Below are positions 8,414 through 17,413 of a stretch of DNA of 58,695 bases, piece by piece; position 1 is the stretch's first letter; the number at the start of each line of letters is the position of its first letter. Source of the stretch: an uncultured Faecalitalea sp. GTDB lineage: Bacteria; Bacillota_I; Bacilli_A; Erysipelotrichales; Erysipelotrichaceae. The stretch spans positions 1 to 58,695 of the forward strand of contig CAMJQJ010000003.1 of the NCBI GenBank assembly GCA_946408025.1. Direction: 5' to 3'. The translations under genes were made by a program, and so were the position numbers. The notes below the pieces were generated by a model, which was not told the origin of the DNA, ran no database searches, and was given only the letters and a program-made list of their open reading frames with translations.

Positions 8414-8788
8414 ATGAAAAAAGAAATTAAATCAACAAAAGCGCCAAGCTCAATAGGCCCATATTCATTAGGAATAGAAAGTAATGGGTTCATTTTTTTA
8501 TCGGGTCAGATTCCTGTGAATCCAAAAACAGGAGAAATTCCTATGGGAATCAAAGAACAGACAAAACAAGTTTTGTCAAATATTGATGGAGTATTATTAG
8601 ATTTAGGACTTAATAAAAATAACATAGTAAAAACAACGGTTTTCATGACCAATCTAAAAGAATTTGATGAATTAAATGAAGTATATGGAAATTATTTTGT
8701 ATCACCTTTTCCAGCAAGAAGCTGCATTGAAATTTCTCAATTACCAAAAGGGGTAAAAGTCGAAATTGAATGCATAATTGAGAAATAA
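8414..8788 (+). CDS. ridA: RidA-family enamine/imine deaminase
   Basis: A 124-aa protein of the RidA (YjgF/YER057c/UK114) family, which forms trimers and hydrolyses reactive 2-aminoacrylate and other enamines or imines made by PLP enzymes. The N-terminal APSSIGPYS, the SGQIPVNP strand and PARSCIEI with the catalytic Arg (R102) are all present. ATG 8414 is chosen since GGAGG at 8403-8407 precedes it; longer in-frame starts run back into the palindrome. It stands 81 bases before the second PTS operon, which encodes a C-S beta-lyase that would produce exactly this class of intermediate, and no terminator separates them. Confidence 0.92.
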   Translation: MKKEIKSTKAPSSIGPYSLGIESNGFIFLSGQIPVNPKTGEIPMGIKEQTKQVLSNIDGVLLDLGLNKNNIVKTTVFMTNLKEFDELNEVYGNYFVSPFPARSCIEISQLPKGVKVEIECIIEK

Positions 8789-8869
8789 TTGCATTTTTAT
8801 GTGAAAAAAAAGTTCTGTTAATGTAAGAGGTTACAGTGATAGTATGACTTTGCGAAAGGAGGAACGATC

Positions 8870-10771
8870 ATGAGAATGTATTTGATAATTTCGGATTTAA
8901 TTGAAGCAAACGATTATCTAACGTTGGATTATTTTACTGATAAATATCAAGTCTCCAAAAGAACAATTCAAAATGATCTTTCTTACCTGATACAAATCGG
9001 ATCTTCAAAAGGATATGAGTTAAAACAGTTTAGAGGAAAAGGATATTTGTTAGAAATTCAAGATAAAGAAAAATTTTTAATCTTTTATCAATCTCTTTCC
9101 AAAGATGAAGTATTAAATGTAAAAGAAAGAGTATCAAATATATTAGCTTGGATAGCAATACAAACAAATTATGTAACTTTAGATTCTATTTCTAATCATT
9201 TTGAAATAAGTAAAACACTTTTGAAGAAAGAAATACAAAATGTAGAAAATGAATTAAACGAGTATGGCTTGACATTAGAGAAGAAAAGTCATTATGGAAT
9301 TCGTTTAAAAAAAGATAAAATACCTTACATTAGTTTACTAAGAGATTTATTTATAGAAAATAATTCTGTTTTAGTTAAAGATGTAAAAGATACATTGGGT
9401 GATTTTGAGGTTATATATAAAACATTGATTAATGAATTTGCCAAAGCCAATGTCATGATCAATTATGCAGAATTAAAAGAAGTATATGTTTGTATGCAAA
9501 TACAAGCGTATTGTGCATGTAAACAAAAAAATATAGAAATTGATTACTCAGGGCTATTAGATGATGAAATAGGACGTTTAATAATATCGTTAAATGAATG
9601 GGTGGTAAAAGTATATGATGTTTCCATTTGTAACGAATATTTATTGGAGCTAGATAAAAAAATCCGAAAGAAAGTCAGAATACAAACACCTGAAAAAGAA
9701 AAAAATCGTAATTTGACAGATGATGTTGAGCTATTTCTGGAAGAAGTGGATCAAAATTATGGCACACATTTAAAAGAAGATACTCAATTCAAAGAATTAT
9801 TGATTAAACATGTTTCTTTATTGATAGAGAGGTTTTATCAAAAAATATCATATAAAAATTCACTAACAGATGAAATCAGTATTCGTTATCCTAGGGTCTT
9901 CAATATGGCAATTAGTTTTAGTGAGATGCTGAAAGAGAAATATGGAGTTGATGTATCTCATGGAGAAGCTGCATTTATCGCAACACATTTTGCAGCTCAC
10001 TTCGAAAAAGAAAAGCAATTAAATATTAAGCGATTTAATCGTATCGCGGTTGTTTGTTCTTCTGGGGGAGGATCTGCATTTTTAATAAAAATGCAAATAG
10101 AATCGCTATTTCCTAATGAGAATGTTGAGTCGTTCAGCTTTTTAGAAATGGAAAAAGTTCAGAAATTTGAACCAGATATTATATTTACGATTATGCCTTT
10201 GACCAAAGAGTTTTCAGTACCCGTAATATATATTCATGAATTGTTAGATGACGAAGATTTGAAAAAAATTAAACAATTATTGGAGTACGATCAGGTTAAA
10301 ACGATGTCATTATTAGATTTATCTAGTTCTGTAAATACGTTATTTTCAAAAAAATTTTTTGAAATAGGAGAGGCAAGCTCTTATCGTGAATTGCTTGATT
10401 ATATGGCAAAAAGATTAATGGATGATGGCTATGGAGACGAACATTACTTAAGCAATGTTCAGCTTCGTGAGGAATATATGAGTACGGTTTATATCAATGG
10501 TGTTGCTATTCCTCACCCGATAGAAATGTGTGCTTCAAAAAATGTGATTTCTACTTTTATTGTTAAAAATCAACTTATGGAATTAAATAAACCGGTACGA
10601 ATTGTATTTATGATTTCTTTAACAAAAGAAGATTATCAAAAACATCAAGATATTACAAAGTTACTTTATATGCTGATGAAAGATGAACAACGTTTACAAA
10701 GAGTATTACATTCGAATTCTTTTGAAGAAATGCTAATTGTTTTAAAAGAAATGGAGGGAATCATTCGATGA
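8870..10771 (+). CDS. PRD-containing transcriptional regulator with EIIB-like and EIIA domains (BglG/LicR type)
   Basis: A 633-aa regulator: HTH with VSKRTIQNDL at about residues 28-40, a second HTH at about 85-140, two PTS regulation domains (about 180-390), an EIIB-like domain that keeps a cysteine (VVCSSGGGS), and a C-terminal EIIA-like domain with AIPHPIE as its His site. PRD1 lacks the usual first His (VCMQIQAYC), whereas PRD2 keeps both (KHVSLL and ATHFAAH). AAGGAGG lies upstream of ATG. It overlaps the next gene by 4 bases (ATGA), so it is the first gene of the peptidase-PTS operon and most likely its regulator. Confidence 0.9.
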   Translation: MRMYLIISDLIEANDYLTLDYFTDKYQVSKRTIQNDLSYLIQIGSSKGYELKQFRGKGYLLEIQDKEKFLIFYQSLSKDEVLNVKERVSNILAWIAIQTNYVTLDSISNHFEISKTLLKKEIQNVENELNEYGLTLEKKSHYGIRLKKDKIPYISLLRDLFIENNSVLVKDVKDTLGDFEVIYKTLINEFAKANVMINYAELKEVYVCMQIQAYCACKQKNIEIDYSGLLDDEIGRLIISLNEWVVKVYDVSICNEYLLELDKKIRKKVRIQTPEKEKNRNLTDDVELFLEEVDQNYGTHLKEDTQFKELLIKHVSLLIERFYQKISYKNSLTDEISIRYPRVFNMAISFSEMLKEKYGVDVSHGEAAFIATHFAAHFEKEKQLNIKRFNRIAVVCSSGGGSAFLIKMQIESLFPNENVESFSFLEMEKVQKFEPDIIFTIMPLTKEFSVPVIYIHELLDDEDLKKIKQLLEYDQVKTMSLLDLSSSVNTLFSKKFFEIGEASSYRELLDYMAKRLMDDGYGDEHYLSNVQLREEYMSTVYINGVAIPHPIEMCASKNVISTFIVKNQLMELNKPVRIVFMISLTKEDYQKHQDITKLLYMLMKDEQRLQRVLHSNSFEEMLIVLKEMEGIIR

Positions 10772-11832
10772 ATAATTCATTGTTGATGCGTTTAAGCAAT
10801 GCTGATGCTGTTGCTTCTAAAGAAAATGAAGTAAGGGATATTTTATGGGAAGAATGTCATGAGAAATGTGATGAGATTGATTTTGATCATTTAGGAAGCA
10901 TTATTTTTAATAAAAAAACTAACCAAAAAGATCCATTAAAAATTATGTTTACAGGACATATGGATGAAGTAGGATTTTTGGTAAGACATATTTCAGATAT
11001 AGGTTTCTTATATTTAATAAAACTTGGTGGCGTAACTGATAAAAGTTTAGAAATGCAAAAAGTTCGCGTAACAACAAAGTCCGGAAGAAAAGTGAAAGGA
11101 TTGATGAATGTTACAAAGAGTGACAATGGTTCAATAAAAGAAATTTATGTTGACCTTGGTGTGAGTACAAAAGAAGAAGTTGAAAGTTTAGGCATTGAAA
11201 TTGGAAATATGGTTACTTTTGATACCGAATCTTGTCAGCTTGATAAAACGTCTATTATTGCAGGAAAAGCAATGGATGATAGGACAGGGTGTTATGTTAT
11301 CGCAGAAAGCTTAAAAACTTTGTCTAATGAAGAATGTGAAGCTGAATTATTCTTTGCGGGGACAAGCAGCGAAGAAGTTGGTGTTAGAGGAGGCAAAACA
11401 GCTACTTATCATGTGAACCCAGATATTGTTTTCGCAATAGATGTGGCCAATAATCCTGAATTGGTAAGAAATTATACAAATCATAGAGATATAGGAAAAG
11501 GAGTAATGATTGTACATTACGATAAGACGCTGGCACCTAATGAGAAATTATTGGCTTTTGTAAAACAAGTTGCAAAAGAAAATAACATTCCTTTCCAAAT
11601 GGACATGTTTAGTGGTGGAGGAACGGATGCCGGAAATGCTCATTTGACAGGTGATGGAAAATTGGCACTTGTAATAGGAATACCTTTGAGATATTGCCAT
11701 GGATGCATGTCTTATGTTCATCAAGACGATTTAGATAATGCCGTTAAATTGGTTGTTGCATTATCCAAATCTCTAAATAAAGAAAAATACAAAGAATTTG
11801 TCACATTTATTGGAGGTAAGAAAAATGACTGA
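10768..11832 (+). CDS. M42-family metallo-aminopeptidase (FrvX-like)
   Basis: A 354-aa cytoplasmic peptidase with two metal ions. Ligand motifs in order are GHMDEVG (H64, D66), AMDDRTGC, SSEEVGVRGG with the general base and ligand Glu pair, AIDVAN, and the C-terminal CHGCMSYVH. The family includes glutamyl aminopeptidases and members once called endoglucanases; the E. coli frv cluster also pairs such a gene (frvX) with a PTS. It overlaps the regulator (ATGA) and the EIIA gene, so it is translated with them. Its presence in a sugar transporter operon is unusual and suggests that the imported compound carries amino acids. Confidence 0.9.
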   Translation: MNNSLLMRLSNADAVASKENEVRDILWEECHEKCDEIDFDHLGSIIFNKKTNQKDPLKIMFTGHMDEVGFLVRHISDIGFLYLIKLGGVTDKSLEMQKVRVTTKSGRKVKGLMNVTKSDNGSIKEIYVDLGVSTKEEVESLGIEIGNMVTFDTESCQLDKTSIIAGKAMDDRTGCYVIAESLKTLSNEECEAELFFAGTSSEEVGVRGGKTATYHVNPDIVFAIDVANNPELVRNYTNHRDIGKGVMIVHYDKTLAPNEKLLAFVKQVAKENNIPFQMDMFSGGGTDAGNAHLTGDGKLALVIGIPLRYCHGCMSYVHQDDLDNAVKLVVALSKSLNKEKYKEFVTFIGGKKND

Positions 11833-12142
11833 ATTAGAACAACAAATCGTAAGTATTATTTCTTCTGCTGGAGAAAGTAAAGCAAAAGCTTTTGAAGGTT
11901 TAAAGAAAGTCAAAGAAGGAAAATACGATGAAGCAAGAGCATTATTGGCTGAATCAAGAAAAGCAGATTTAGAAGCACATAAGATTCAAACTCAATTGAT
12001 TACAGCTGAAATGTCCGGAGAAAATAAACCAGAAATTGGGCTTTTAATGGTTCATGCACAAGACCATTATATGACTTCTCAATTAGCACGCGATTTGATT
12101 GAGGAGCTAATAGAAATTTTTGAAGCAAAGGAGGAAAAGTAA
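11825..12142 (+). CDS. PTS lactose/cellobiose-family EIIA subunit
   Basis: A 105-aa helical EIIA of the Lac family. The phospho-His is H77 in the motif MVHAQDHYM. ATG 11825 is preferred over an earlier in-frame ATG at 11798 because GGAGG at 11812-11816 precedes it, and because the resulting length matches the family. It overlaps the end of the M42 peptidase gene by 8 bases and is followed at once by EIIB. Confidence 0.93.
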   Translation: MTELEQQIVSIISSAGESKAKAFEGLKKVKEGKYDEARALLAESRKADLEAHKIQTQLITAEMSGENKPEIGLLMVHAQDHYMTSQLARDLIEELIEIFEAKEEK

Positions 12143-12143
12143 A

Positions 12144-12476
12144 ATGAAAATTGTATTGTGCTGTGCAGGAGGTTTCTCTACAACAATGTTAATGGACAGT
12201 ATGAAAAAAACTGTCAAGGAATCTGCTAAATTGAATGAAGATGATTTTAAATTTGTGGCAGTTCCTGTAGATATCCTTCAAAGTGAAATTGAGGATTGTG
12301 ATGTATTGGTGGTAGGTCCTCAGATTGCTCATAGAATGGATTATATTCATCCAATGATCGATCCTTACAAAATCCCATATGTAATTGTGGACAAAGATAC
12401 ATATGGAAAAATGGATGGAGCGACTGTAATGAAAATGGCATTAATTGCTCGTAAAAAAGCTGATATGCAAAAATAA
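12144..12476 (+). CDS. PTS lactose/cellobiose-family EIIB subunit
   Basis: A 110-aa EIIB. The phosphocysteine loop is CAGGFST (C7), matching the CSAGMST pattern of cellobiose EIIB; another Cys directly precedes it. The later VVGPQIAHR is the usual family strand. ATG 12144 is selected because AAAGGAGG stands just before it; an upstream in-frame ATG would overlap EIIA and add a basic tail not seen in the family. Confidence 0.92.
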   Translation: MKIVLCCAGGFSTTMLMDSMKKTVKESAKLNEDDFKFVAVPVDILQSEIEDCDVLVVGPQIAHRMDYIHPMIDPYKIPYVIVDKDTYGKMDGATVMKMALIARKKADMQK

Positions 12477-12506
12477 AATGAAATAGAGGAAATAGGAGGA
12501 AGAGTA

Positions 12507-13832
12507 ATGTTTGATAAATTTGAGGCGTTTATGTCAAAATATTTGACACCGCTTGCAAATAAAATGGATAAACAAGTTCATTTAAGTGCAATTAAAAAAT
12601 CAATGGTTGCAATGACACCTTTGTTGATTATAGGTAGTTTTTGTTTGATTCCAGAAGCTATTCCAAATATGATTGGAGAAAATAATGCGGTTTCACAGTG
12701 GATCTTGGCAAATTTGGATATAATTTATATTCCATATAATGTAGGTATGGCTTTGATGTCATTGTATGTTTCTGCGATAATTGCATACCATTTATCTAAT
12801 TCATATAAATTAGATTATCCAGGTGCGATGTCAATGGCAGTATTAGCTTTCTTAATGATGGCTGTTGATTATACTGAAGATGGAGGTATTTCCACAACTT
12901 ATTTTGGACCAAAAGGATTATTTGCCGCAATGGCAGCTTCTGTAGTAGCGGTGGAATTGTTCCGTTGGTGCAAGAAAAAGAAATTTACAATTAAAATGCC
13001 AGAATCAGTACCAGATTTTGTTTCTCGTTCTTTTGAGATGATTCCAATTTCAGTAATTATCGTTGGTTTCTTCTTGATTATCCGTGTGGTTTGTGTAAAC
13101 TTCTTGAATACATTGCCACCAATGATTTTCACAAATATTTTGGCTCCTTTGGTAGGTTCAATGGATAATCCATTAGCATTTACTTTCTTACAGACGATTT
13201 CTTGTTTGTTATTCTTCTTTGGTATTCACCCATCAGTGCTATCACCAATTACAAGTCCAATTTCTACTCAGTTCTTGGCAGAAAACATTGCAGCTTACCA
13301 AGCTCATGAAGCTTTACCACATTTCTATACTGGTGGATCAATTTCAGCGTTTGCAAACTTCACAGGAACTGGTGTTACATTTGGGTTGGTATTCTGGTGC
13401 TTATTATCAAAATCGAAAGCTCAAAAACAAATTGGACGTGTAGCTTTAATTCCATCATTGTTTGGTATCAATGAACCTATTTTGTTTGGAGCTCCGATCG
13501 TATTGAATCCAATCTTCTTTATTCCATATGTATTATGTGGAGGAATCATCGGAACAATTCCTCATTGGATGATGTATTTTGGTATTTTAGATAAACCATT
13601 CTTTACTCCACCTTATGTAGGTGTTTTCTTAGAAGGTTTCTTAACTAATTTAGATTATATGTCAATTGTTGCGAACGCAATTCAGTTGGTTCTTTCTATA
13701 TTGTTATATTATCCATTCTTTAAAATCTATGAAAAACGTGAATTAGAACAGGAAAAAGAATTTGAAGAAAAGAAATCTGTAATTAGCAAAGAGGATGAAG
13801 CTTTGTTAGACGACTTAGATTTAGACTTTTAA
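12507..13832 (+). CDS. PTS lactose/cellobiose-family EIIC permease
   Basis: A 441-aa integral membrane EIIC with about ten hydrophobic segments. The hallmark GINEPILFGAPIVLNP loop, which contains the sugar-binding Glu, is present, as is the N-terminal QVHLSAIKKSMVAMTPLLI start region. It carries the substrate across the membrane while EIIB phosphorylates it. No phospho-beta-glucosidase or other glycosidase is in the operon, which is atypical for this PTS family. An intercistronic hairpin follows before the M24 peptidase. Confidence 0.93.
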   Translation: MFDKFEAFMSKYLTPLANKMDKQVHLSAIKKSMVAMTPLLIIGSFCLIPEAIPNMIGENNAVSQWILANLDIIYIPYNVGMALMSLYVSAIIAYHLSNSYKLDYPGAMSMAVLAFLMMAVDYTEDGGISTTYFGPKGLFAAMAASVVAVELFRWCKKKKFTIKMPESVPDFVSRSFEMIPISVIIVGFFLIIRVVCVNFLNTLPPMIFTNILAPLVGSMDNPLAFTFLQTISCLLFFFGIHPSVLSPITSPISTQFLAENIAAYQAHEALPHFYTGGSISAFANFTGTGVTFGLVFWCLLSKSKAQKQIGRVALIPSLFGINEPILFGAPIVLNPIFFIPYVLCGGIIGTIPHWMMYFGILDKPFFTPPYVGVFLEGFLTNLDYMSIVANAIQLVLSILLYYPFFKIYEKRELEQEKEFEEKKSVISKEDEALLDDLDLDF

Positions 13833-13836
13833 GAGT

Positions 13837-13856
13837 AGGCAAGCTTTGGCTTGCCT
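13837..13856 (+). other. Intercistronic stem-loop after EIIC
   Basis: An 8-bp GC-containing stem (AGGCAAGC / GCTTGCCT) with a TTTG loop lies between EIIC and the M24 gene. No U-run follows, so it is more likely an mRNA-stabilising or processing hairpin than a full terminator. Confidence 0.6.
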
Positions 13857-13885
13857 CTTGCTGCTTATAAAAAGGAGTATATTAT

Positions 13886-14959
13886 ATGGCAAAGTATTTG
13901 AATAAAGTGCGTGAAATGATGAATGAAAAAAAAGTTGATGCAGTCATCATAAAGAGCAAAACCATGAAAAAATATCTAAATACATTAACTGGAAGTGGAT
14001 GTCAACTGATAATCTTAAAAGATACAGGTTACATTGTGTTAGATGGTCGTTATTTAGAAGAAGCCAAACAAAAAGAACATGATTTAAAAATTCATCTGAT
14101 ACAAGATGACATGGTTACAGATACATTAAATGTTTTAAAACAAGAGGGTTGTAGAAATGTAGCACTAGAAAATGCAACAACTTCTGTGAATGTATATAAA
14201 AAATATGTATCTTCAGACTTTGAAATCACATTATGGGAAGAAGAGTTTGGATTATTAAGGATTTGTAAAGAAAAAGAAGAAATTGAAAAGATACAGTTAG
14301 CTGTCGATATGGCAGATGATATTTTTGAAAAGGTAAAGCATCAGATAAAAATTGGAATGACAGAATATGAAATTAGCGCTTTGTTGCAATATTATGCTAT
14401 TTCAATGGGAGCACAACAAATGTCATTTGACACTATTGTTACATCTGGTACAAGAACTGCTTTGCCACATGGTAGACCAACAGATCGTAAACTCAAAGCA
14501 CATGATCCAATCATGATTGATTTTGGTGTGCAGGTAAATAATTATCAATCAGACATGACACGAATGCTGTTTATTGGCAGTCCAAGCGAAAAAATGGTTG
14601 AAATATATAATACGGTATATGAAGCACAGACGAAAGCTTTAGCAGGAATTCGTGCTGGAATTACAGGGATGGATGCGGATAATATTGCTAGAGATATCAT
14701 TACAAAGCATGGATATGGTGAATATTTTGGACATGGATTAGGGCATGGTATTGGTATTGGTGATGGTTGTGAATATCCTTTTTTAAATCAAAATTCATCA
14801 ACAATCTTAACTGAAAATATGATTATGTCATGTGAGCCGGGAGTATATGTCCCTGGAGTAGGTGGAGTACGAATAGAGGACGATGTATTAATAAAAAATG
14901 GTGTTGGTGTAGCGCTAAATCATACATCAAAAGAATTGTGTATTCTAAAGGAGCAATAA
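13886..14959 (+). CDS. M24-family metallopeptidase (Xaa-Pro peptidase type)
   Basis: A 357-aa pita-bread-fold peptidase with a creatinase-like N-terminal domain (about 1-125) and the catalytic domain after it. The five metal ligands are visible in order: Asp in IDFGVQ, Asp in SDMTR, His in FGHGLGHGIG, Glu in SCEPGVY and Glu in VRIEDDV. The family removes an N-terminal residue before proline or cleaves Xaa-Pro dipeptides. The next gene starts one base after its stop. It is the second metallopeptidase of this PTS operon. Confidence 0.92.
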   Translation: MAKYLNKVREMMNEKKVDAVIIKSKTMKKYLNTLTGSGCQLIILKDTGYIVLDGRYLEEAKQKEHDLKIHLIQDDMVTDTLNVLKQEGCRNVALENATTSVNVYKKYVSSDFEITLWEEEFGLLRICKEKEEIEKIQLAVDMADDIFEKVKHQIKIGMTEYEISALLQYYAISMGAQQMSFDTIVTSGTRTALPHGRPTDRKLKAHDPIMIDFGVQVNNYQSDMTRMLFIGSPSEKMVEIYNTVYEAQTKALAGIRAGITGMDADNIARDIITKHGYGEYFGHGLGHGIGIGDGCEYPFLNQNSSTILTENMIMSCEPGVYVPGVGGVRIEDDVLIKNGVGVALNHTSKELCILKEQ

Positions 14960-14960
14960 T

Positions 14961-16157
14961 ATGAAATATAATTTTGATGAAATAAATAATCGCTTAGGGA
15001 CTTATTGTACACAGTGGGATTATATTGAAGATCGTTTTGGGGAAAAAGATCTTTTACCATTCTCAATTTCTGATACTGATTTTAAAATTCCACATCCTAT
15101 TACAAAGAAAATATTAGAAGTATCAAAAAGGGAACTTTATGGATATTCCAGATGGAATCATTCGGATTTCAAAGGAAGTATTTGTAGCTTTTATGAAAGA
15201 AGGCATAACTGCAAATTAAATCAAGATTGGATTGTTTATAGTCCATCAGTAATGTATTCTGTTTCTCTTCTGATTCGTATTCTTTCAAAACCTGGAGATG
15301 AAGTTGTTACATTTAATCCAATGTATGATTCCTTTTTTACTGTAATCGAGGATAATAAAAGGAAATTAATTTCACATAATCTATTAAAAGTAAATGGAAC
15401 GTTTGAGATTGATTTTACAATATTAGAAAATCAATTATCTTCTGCAAAATTATTATTGTTATGTGCTCCACATAACCCTACAGGTCGAATATGGACTAAA
15501 GAAGAAATGGATAAGATCATTGATTTGTGTAAGAAATATGAAGTGAAAATTATTTCAGATGAAATTCATATGGATCTTCATTTAAAAAATAGAAAACATA
15601 TTCCTTTACTATCATATAAAGATAGTTATGATGAAATATATACAGCTTCTTCTTGCAGCAAAACTTTAAATGTACCAGGCTTAGGTGGTTCATATGTGAT
15701 CATTCCAAATGAAAAAGTTAAAGAAGATTTTTTACATAATACAAGAAAAGTAGACTTTTTAAACTCACCTAGTATTTTTGGTATGTATGCGACTATGGTT
15801 GGATATACTGAGTGTGATGATTATATAGATCAACTTAACGAATATATCAAAGAGAACATGAGATTTGTAAAAGAGTATTTAGATAAATATTTACCTGATT
15901 TTAAATTTGAAATTCCGGATGGAACATATTTAGCTTGGATTGATGCTCGTGATGTTCCTTTTTCAACTGAAGAAATACAAGATGCCCTTGTTCATGTAGG
16001 TAAAGTAGCAATCATGAAAGGGGAAACTTACGGTGAAAATGGAACCAAATATTTAAGATTAAATTGTGGTTGTCCAAAGTCAAAATTAGAAGAAGGTTTA
16101 TCTCGAATGAAAAAAGCGATGGACTGGCTTTATTCTAATCAGAAAAAAGAGGGATAA
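14961..16157 (+). CDS. MalY/PatB-type PLP-dependent C-S beta-lyase
   Basis: A 398-aa fold-type I PLP enzyme. Motifs are APHNPTGR, SDEIHMDL (the MalY/PatB form of the PLP Asp motif) and SCSKTLNVPG with the Schiff-base lysine K234, plus YLRLNCGCP near the end with the carboxylate-binding Arg. The family cleaves cystathionine, cysteine or cysteine S-conjugates to a thiol, ammonia and pyruvate through 2-aminoacrylate. GGAG lies in the end of the M24 gene. Within the operon it would act after the peptidases; RidA upstream would handle its enamine product. Aminotransferase activity is a less likely alternative. Confidence 0.88.
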   Translation: MKYNFDEINNRLGTYCTQWDYIEDRFGEKDLLPFSISDTDFKIPHPITKKILEVSKRELYGYSRWNHSDFKGSICSFYERRHNCKLNQDWIVYSPSVMYSVSLLIRILSKPGDEVVTFNPMYDSFFTVIEDNKRKLISHNLLKVNGTFEIDFTILENQLSSAKLLLLCAPHNPTGRIWTKEEMDKIIDLCKKYEVKIISDEIHMDLHLKNRKHIPLLSYKDSYDEIYTASSCSKTLNVPGLGGSYVIIPNEKVKEDFLHNTRKVDFLNSPSIFGMYATMVGYTECDDYIDQLNEYIKENMRFVKEYLDKYLPDFKFEIPDGTYLAWIDARDVPFSTEEIQDALVHVGKVAIMKGETYGENGTKYLRLNCGCPKSKLEEGLSRMKKAMDWLYSNQKKEG

Positions 16158-16159
16158 GA

Positions 16160-16759
16160 ATGAAAAAAAATTCAATTATTTCTAAAATCACTAGTTGGAT
16201 TGATAATACACCTAACGAATTGCCTTTTAATAAAAGATTTGGCGCATATGTGATTGATTGGGCGCTAGGAGGTATTTTTTTAGGGCTTCCTGCTGTATTC
16301 ACATATGGAGCTATCACAGGCAAGTCTGATATGTTCAGTGATTTATATGTGTTTCCGTCACTGGGATACGGAACATTTTGGTCTTATTTTGCGGGTATAT
16401 TGTCTATTTTATTTGCTCTTTTCTACTATGTGTATATTCCATGGAAAATTTATCCAGGTCAAACTATCGGGAAAAAATGGCTAAAATTAAAAATTGTCAA
16501 TTTAGATGGCTCTAATGTATCTTTAAAAGGATTGCTCATGCGATATGTTGTTGGTATGTTCATTTTTGAGAGTGGATCTATAGTTGTTTGTGGATATATT
16601 CGTCAAATGATAACTCTTATGACAGGCGTTTATGTCGAAACAATATGGCAGTGGATCGGAACGATTTTATTCATTCTATCTTCAATGTTAGCTGCTGGAA
16701 CAAAAAGTCATAGAGCTTTTCATGATTACATTGGTAAAACAAAAGTTGTTGTAGAATAA
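16160..16759 (+). CDS. RDD-family membrane protein
   Basis: A 199-aa membrane protein with the RDD pattern: RFGAYVIDW at the first membrane helix, the conserved GQTIGKKWLKLKIV loop, two further hydrophobic helices, and an HRAFHDYIGKT end. About four membrane segments are visible. RDD proteins are poorly defined; some have been linked to ion exchange. It starts 2 bases after the C-S lyase and is the last gene before a strong terminator, so it belongs to the PTS-peptidase operon, where it might export a product. Confidence 0.85.
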   Translation: MKKNSIISKITSWIDNTPNELPFNKRFGAYVIDWALGGIFLGLPAVFTYGAITGKSDMFSDLYVFPSLGYGTFWSYFAGILSILFALFYYVYIPWKIYPGQTIGKKWLKLKIVNLDGSNVSLKGLLMRYVVGMFIFESGSIVVCGYIRQMITLMTGVYVETIWQWIGTILFILSSMLAAGTKSHRAFHDYIGKTKVVVE

Positions 16760-16778
16760 AAAGTTATGATTTGATTTT

Positions 16779-16804
16779 AAGCAAACTCAAAAGTTTGCTT
16801 TTTT
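16779..16804 (+). terminator. Terminator of the PTS-peptidase operon
   Basis: A 9-bp perfect stem (AAGCAAACT / AGTTTGCTT) with a CAAA loop is followed by a T-run. Confidence 0.9.
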
Positions 16805-16902
16805 AATGTTCAAAATAAGTCATACTTAAAATATGGTTCTTTATTATAAAGAAATCAATGGAAGAATATGTCGAATAGCATGATAAATCTAGAATTACGC
16901 TA

Positions 16903-16944
16903 AGAAAAAAGGACTGATGTATGTAGAATACAAAATCAGTCCTT
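16903..16944 (-). terminator. Terminator of the small orphan gene (minus strand)
   Basis: A 10-bp perfect stem (AAGGACTGAT / ATCAGTCCTT) has a loop that itself holds a GTAT/ATAC pair. On the minus strand it is followed by TTTTTT, so it ends the leftward transcript. Confidence 0.8.
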
Positions 16945-17000
16945 ACAACTTTAGATTAATGATTTAAATTATCTGAATAATTATTAGTTCAATTTTTTTG

Positions 17001-17222
17001 TTATTTTTCAATAGTTACATTAAAGAAAAGTCCGCCTAATTCAGGGAGTGCTTTTAAAGTATCTTTTACGATTCTATATGTTGCTTTCTCATCAACTTCA
17101 TCGCAAGTAAAGATCATATTTAATCCTTTTTTCCCCTCATATTTTAATTGCACTTTATCTAGAGCAAGTAAAGTGTCTTTAATTAAATCTGTGTGAGAAA
17201 CAGAACCAACCAATATTTTCAT
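17001..17222 (-). CDS. Small conserved-looking protein of unknown function
   Basis: A 73-aa protein that I do not recognise. It is soluble, with mixed charges and a predicted alternation of strands and helices (KILVGSVSH start, a central LNMIFTCDEVDE segment, a FFNVTIEK end). It is very likely real: AAAGGAGGT stands 9 bases before ATG, and the gene has its own leftward terminator. There is no signal peptide or membrane segment. It is monocistronic and divergent from the YitT gene. One cysteine is present, so a metal or redox role is not indicated. Confidence 0.7.
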   Translation of the reverse strand: MKILVGSVSHTDLIKDTLLALDKVQLKYEGKKGLNMIFTCDEVDEKATYRIVKDTLKALPELGGLFFNVTIEK

Positions 17223-17413
17223 ATAATAGATACCTCCTTTTGATTGTATTGTAATTCTTTTTTGTGTTTATGATTAGGTCATTTTTTTCATGATAAAGTG
17301 AATGGTTCATATCTGTAGCTTATAACTTAAAATTAAGACAATAAAGAACTTTATGAGACAACTTTTAATTAAAAAGAATTACTAAAATACACCTATCATT
17401 TCAGTTCTTGTCT

